From Candidatus Arcticimaribacter sp. (lineage in GTDB: Bacteria > Bacteroidota > Bacteroidia > Flavobacteriales > Flavobacteriaceae): a stretch of 7,453 bases of DNA. Numbering within the stretch: position 1 is the first letter of the stretch; each line of letters opens with the position of its first letter. The position numbers were made by a program, and so were the translations under genes. Shown here piece by piece: positions 6,731 to 7,453 of the stretch. The notes beneath the pieces were generated by a model. It searched no databases and was not told the DNA's origin. It saw only the letters and a program-made list of their open reading frames with translations. The stretch lies in NCBI GenBank assembly GCA_011526275.1, contig WTJP01000051.1, positions 1 through 7,453 on the forward strand. Direction: 5' to 3'.

Positions 6731-7453
6731 TTAAAGTGAACGAACAGCTTCTTTGAATTGGGTGCCGCGGTCTTCATAATTGTCAAAGAGGTCAAAACTT
6801 GCACAAGCCGGTGAAAGCAAGACATATTCTTTTTTATTGGCCAATCGATGTGCCATGCGCACTGCTTCGCGCATAGACTGGGTTTCTGCCATAACATCAA
6901 CCACCGGTGAGAAGGTCTCGATTAATTTTTCGTTGTCCACACCCAAGCAAATAATCGCCTTTACTTTCTCGTGCACCAAGGGCATCAAGGAAGCGTAATC
7001 ATTGCCTTTATCGACTCCTCCAACAATCCAAACAGTTTTGCCCATCATGCTTTCGAGTGCATAGAAAGTCGCATTGACGTTGGTCGCTTTCGAATCGTTA
7101 ATGTAGGTGCGGTTTTGAATCTTAAGCACGTGCTCAAGACGGTGTTCAACACCAGAAAAACTCAAAAGGCTATTGCGAATAGAATCTTTACTGATTTCTA
7201 AAAGGCTAGCCACTGAGGCAGCTGCCATAGCGTTGAGTAAATTGTGTCGCCCCTGTAAAGGGAATTTAGTTGTGTGAATCATAGTAGTGGTTGTATTTGT
7301 GTTTATGCTTAAATGTTCATTTTCCATTGTGGTTCCCTTTTGTGCGGCCTCGGAAAAACCGAAAGGGATTTTTTTTGCGCGGGTTGCGCTTTCCTCAATT
7401 GCTTGCGTCAAGACCTCATCGTCGATATTGAACAACAAGAATTGATCTTCCGT
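6731..7453 (-). CDS. murD: UDP-N-acetylmuramoyl-L-alanine--D-glutamate ligase MurD, C-terminal part (5' end outside window)
   Basis: MurD is the cytoplasmic ATP-dependent ligase that adds D-glutamate to UDP-MurNAc-L-Ala. The frame is open from the right-hand window edge, giving 240 visible residues of a protein usually about 440-450 long, so the N-terminal domain and the P-loop are missing from view. Motifs, numbered from the first visible residue (T1), are LQGRHNLLNAMAAA (about 66-79), FSGVEHRLE (about 99-107), YINDSKATN (about 117-125), GGVDKGND (about 145-152) and LLSPACASFDLFDNYEDRG (about 212-230). INDSKATN, GGxDKG and SPACASFD are diagnostic of MurD among Mur ligases. The candidate TTG at 7438 is internal and is not the start: coding continues upstream as T-E-D-Q-F. 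A Thr/Asn-rich stretch (NTNTTTTMIHTT) lies just before the HN block. The gene ends five bases before ftsW. The truncation is caused by the window, not by damage to the gene. Confidence 0.97.
   Translation of the reverse strand, partial: TEDQFLLFNIDDEVLTQAIEESATRAKKIPFGFSEAAQKGTTMENEHLSINTNTTTTMIHTTKFPLQGRHNLLNAMAAASVASLLEISKDSIRNSLLSFSGVEHRLEHVLKIQNRTYINDSKATNVNATFYALESMMGKTVWIVGGVDKGNDYASLMPLVHEKVKAIICLGVDNEKLIETFSPVVDVMAETQSMREAVRMAHRLANKKEYVLLSPACASFDLFDNYEDRGTQFKEAVRSL

Noticed and set aside
7369..7376. Run of eight T (A8 on the coding strand) in murD, and T7 at 3259-3265 in murC, as possible slippage or programmed frameshift sites
   Set aside because: Both are ordinary Lys-Lys codon pairs followed by Ile or Glu in an intact frame, with no alternative product suggested by the downstream shifted frames.
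6731..7438. TTG at 7438 as the start of a short MurD-like protein
   Set aside because: The frame continues upstream to the window edge, and the fragment lacks the N-terminal and ATP-binding parts that MurD needs; it is simply the 3' portion of a longer gene.
1..7453. Mobile elements, CRISPR repeats, RNA genes, riboswitches, terminators or an undescribed system
   Set aside because: The window is filled by seven conserved cell-wall and division genes with gaps of at most 11 bases. I saw no repeats, integrase or transposase coding, tRNA-like folds or foreign-looking composition.

Overview
The window is a stretch of the division and cell-wall (dcw) cluster of a bacterium, almost certainly a member of the Bacteroidota and probably of the Flavobacteriia. 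The evidence is the gene order, the style of the proteins (a short FtsQ, FtsW motif variants of the 'LPANLSTA' and 'FQTSTLA' type, and an FtsZ N-terminus reading 'FDLPKNRSNVIKVIGIG'), a moderately AT-rich composition, and the lack of Shine-Dalgarno sequences before any start. The class-level placement is inferred from remembered family features, not from a search.

All seven genes lie on the minus strand, so transcription runs from high to low coordinates. In that direction they are murD (C-terminal part only; its 5' end is beyond base 7453), ftsW, murG, murC, ftsQ, ftsA and ftsZ (N-terminal 362 codons; its 3' end is beyond base 1). The plus strand carries no credible gene. Coding density is essentially complete. 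The three real gaps are 5, 10 and 11 bases, and the other three junctions are overlaps of 14, 8 and 14 bases. No stretch is long enough to hold an RNA gene, a mobile element or a CRISPR array, and no terminator is visible. The operon promoter and terminator must lie outside the window.

The genes form one functional chain. MurD and MurC are cytoplasmic ligases that add D-Glu and L-Ala, respectively, to UDP-MurNAc during peptidoglycan precursor synthesis. MurG adds GlcNAc to lipid I at the inner face of the membrane to make lipid II. FtsW is the SEDS glycosyltransferase that polymerises lipid II at the septum. FtsQ is the bitopic divisome scaffold. FtsA anchors the Z-ring to the membrane, and FtsZ is the ring-forming GTPase. 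Every protein that can be seen whole has a normal length and intact catalytic motifs. No frameshift, insertion or horizontally acquired segment was detected.

I found no evidence of an undescribed system; this is conserved core genome. The points worth a second look are modest: a GTG start for murG fused to an in-frame stop, leaderless-looking initiation sites across the operon, substitutions at two acidic SEDS motif positions in FtsW, a possible promoter inside ftsQ, and an ambiguous start for ftsA.
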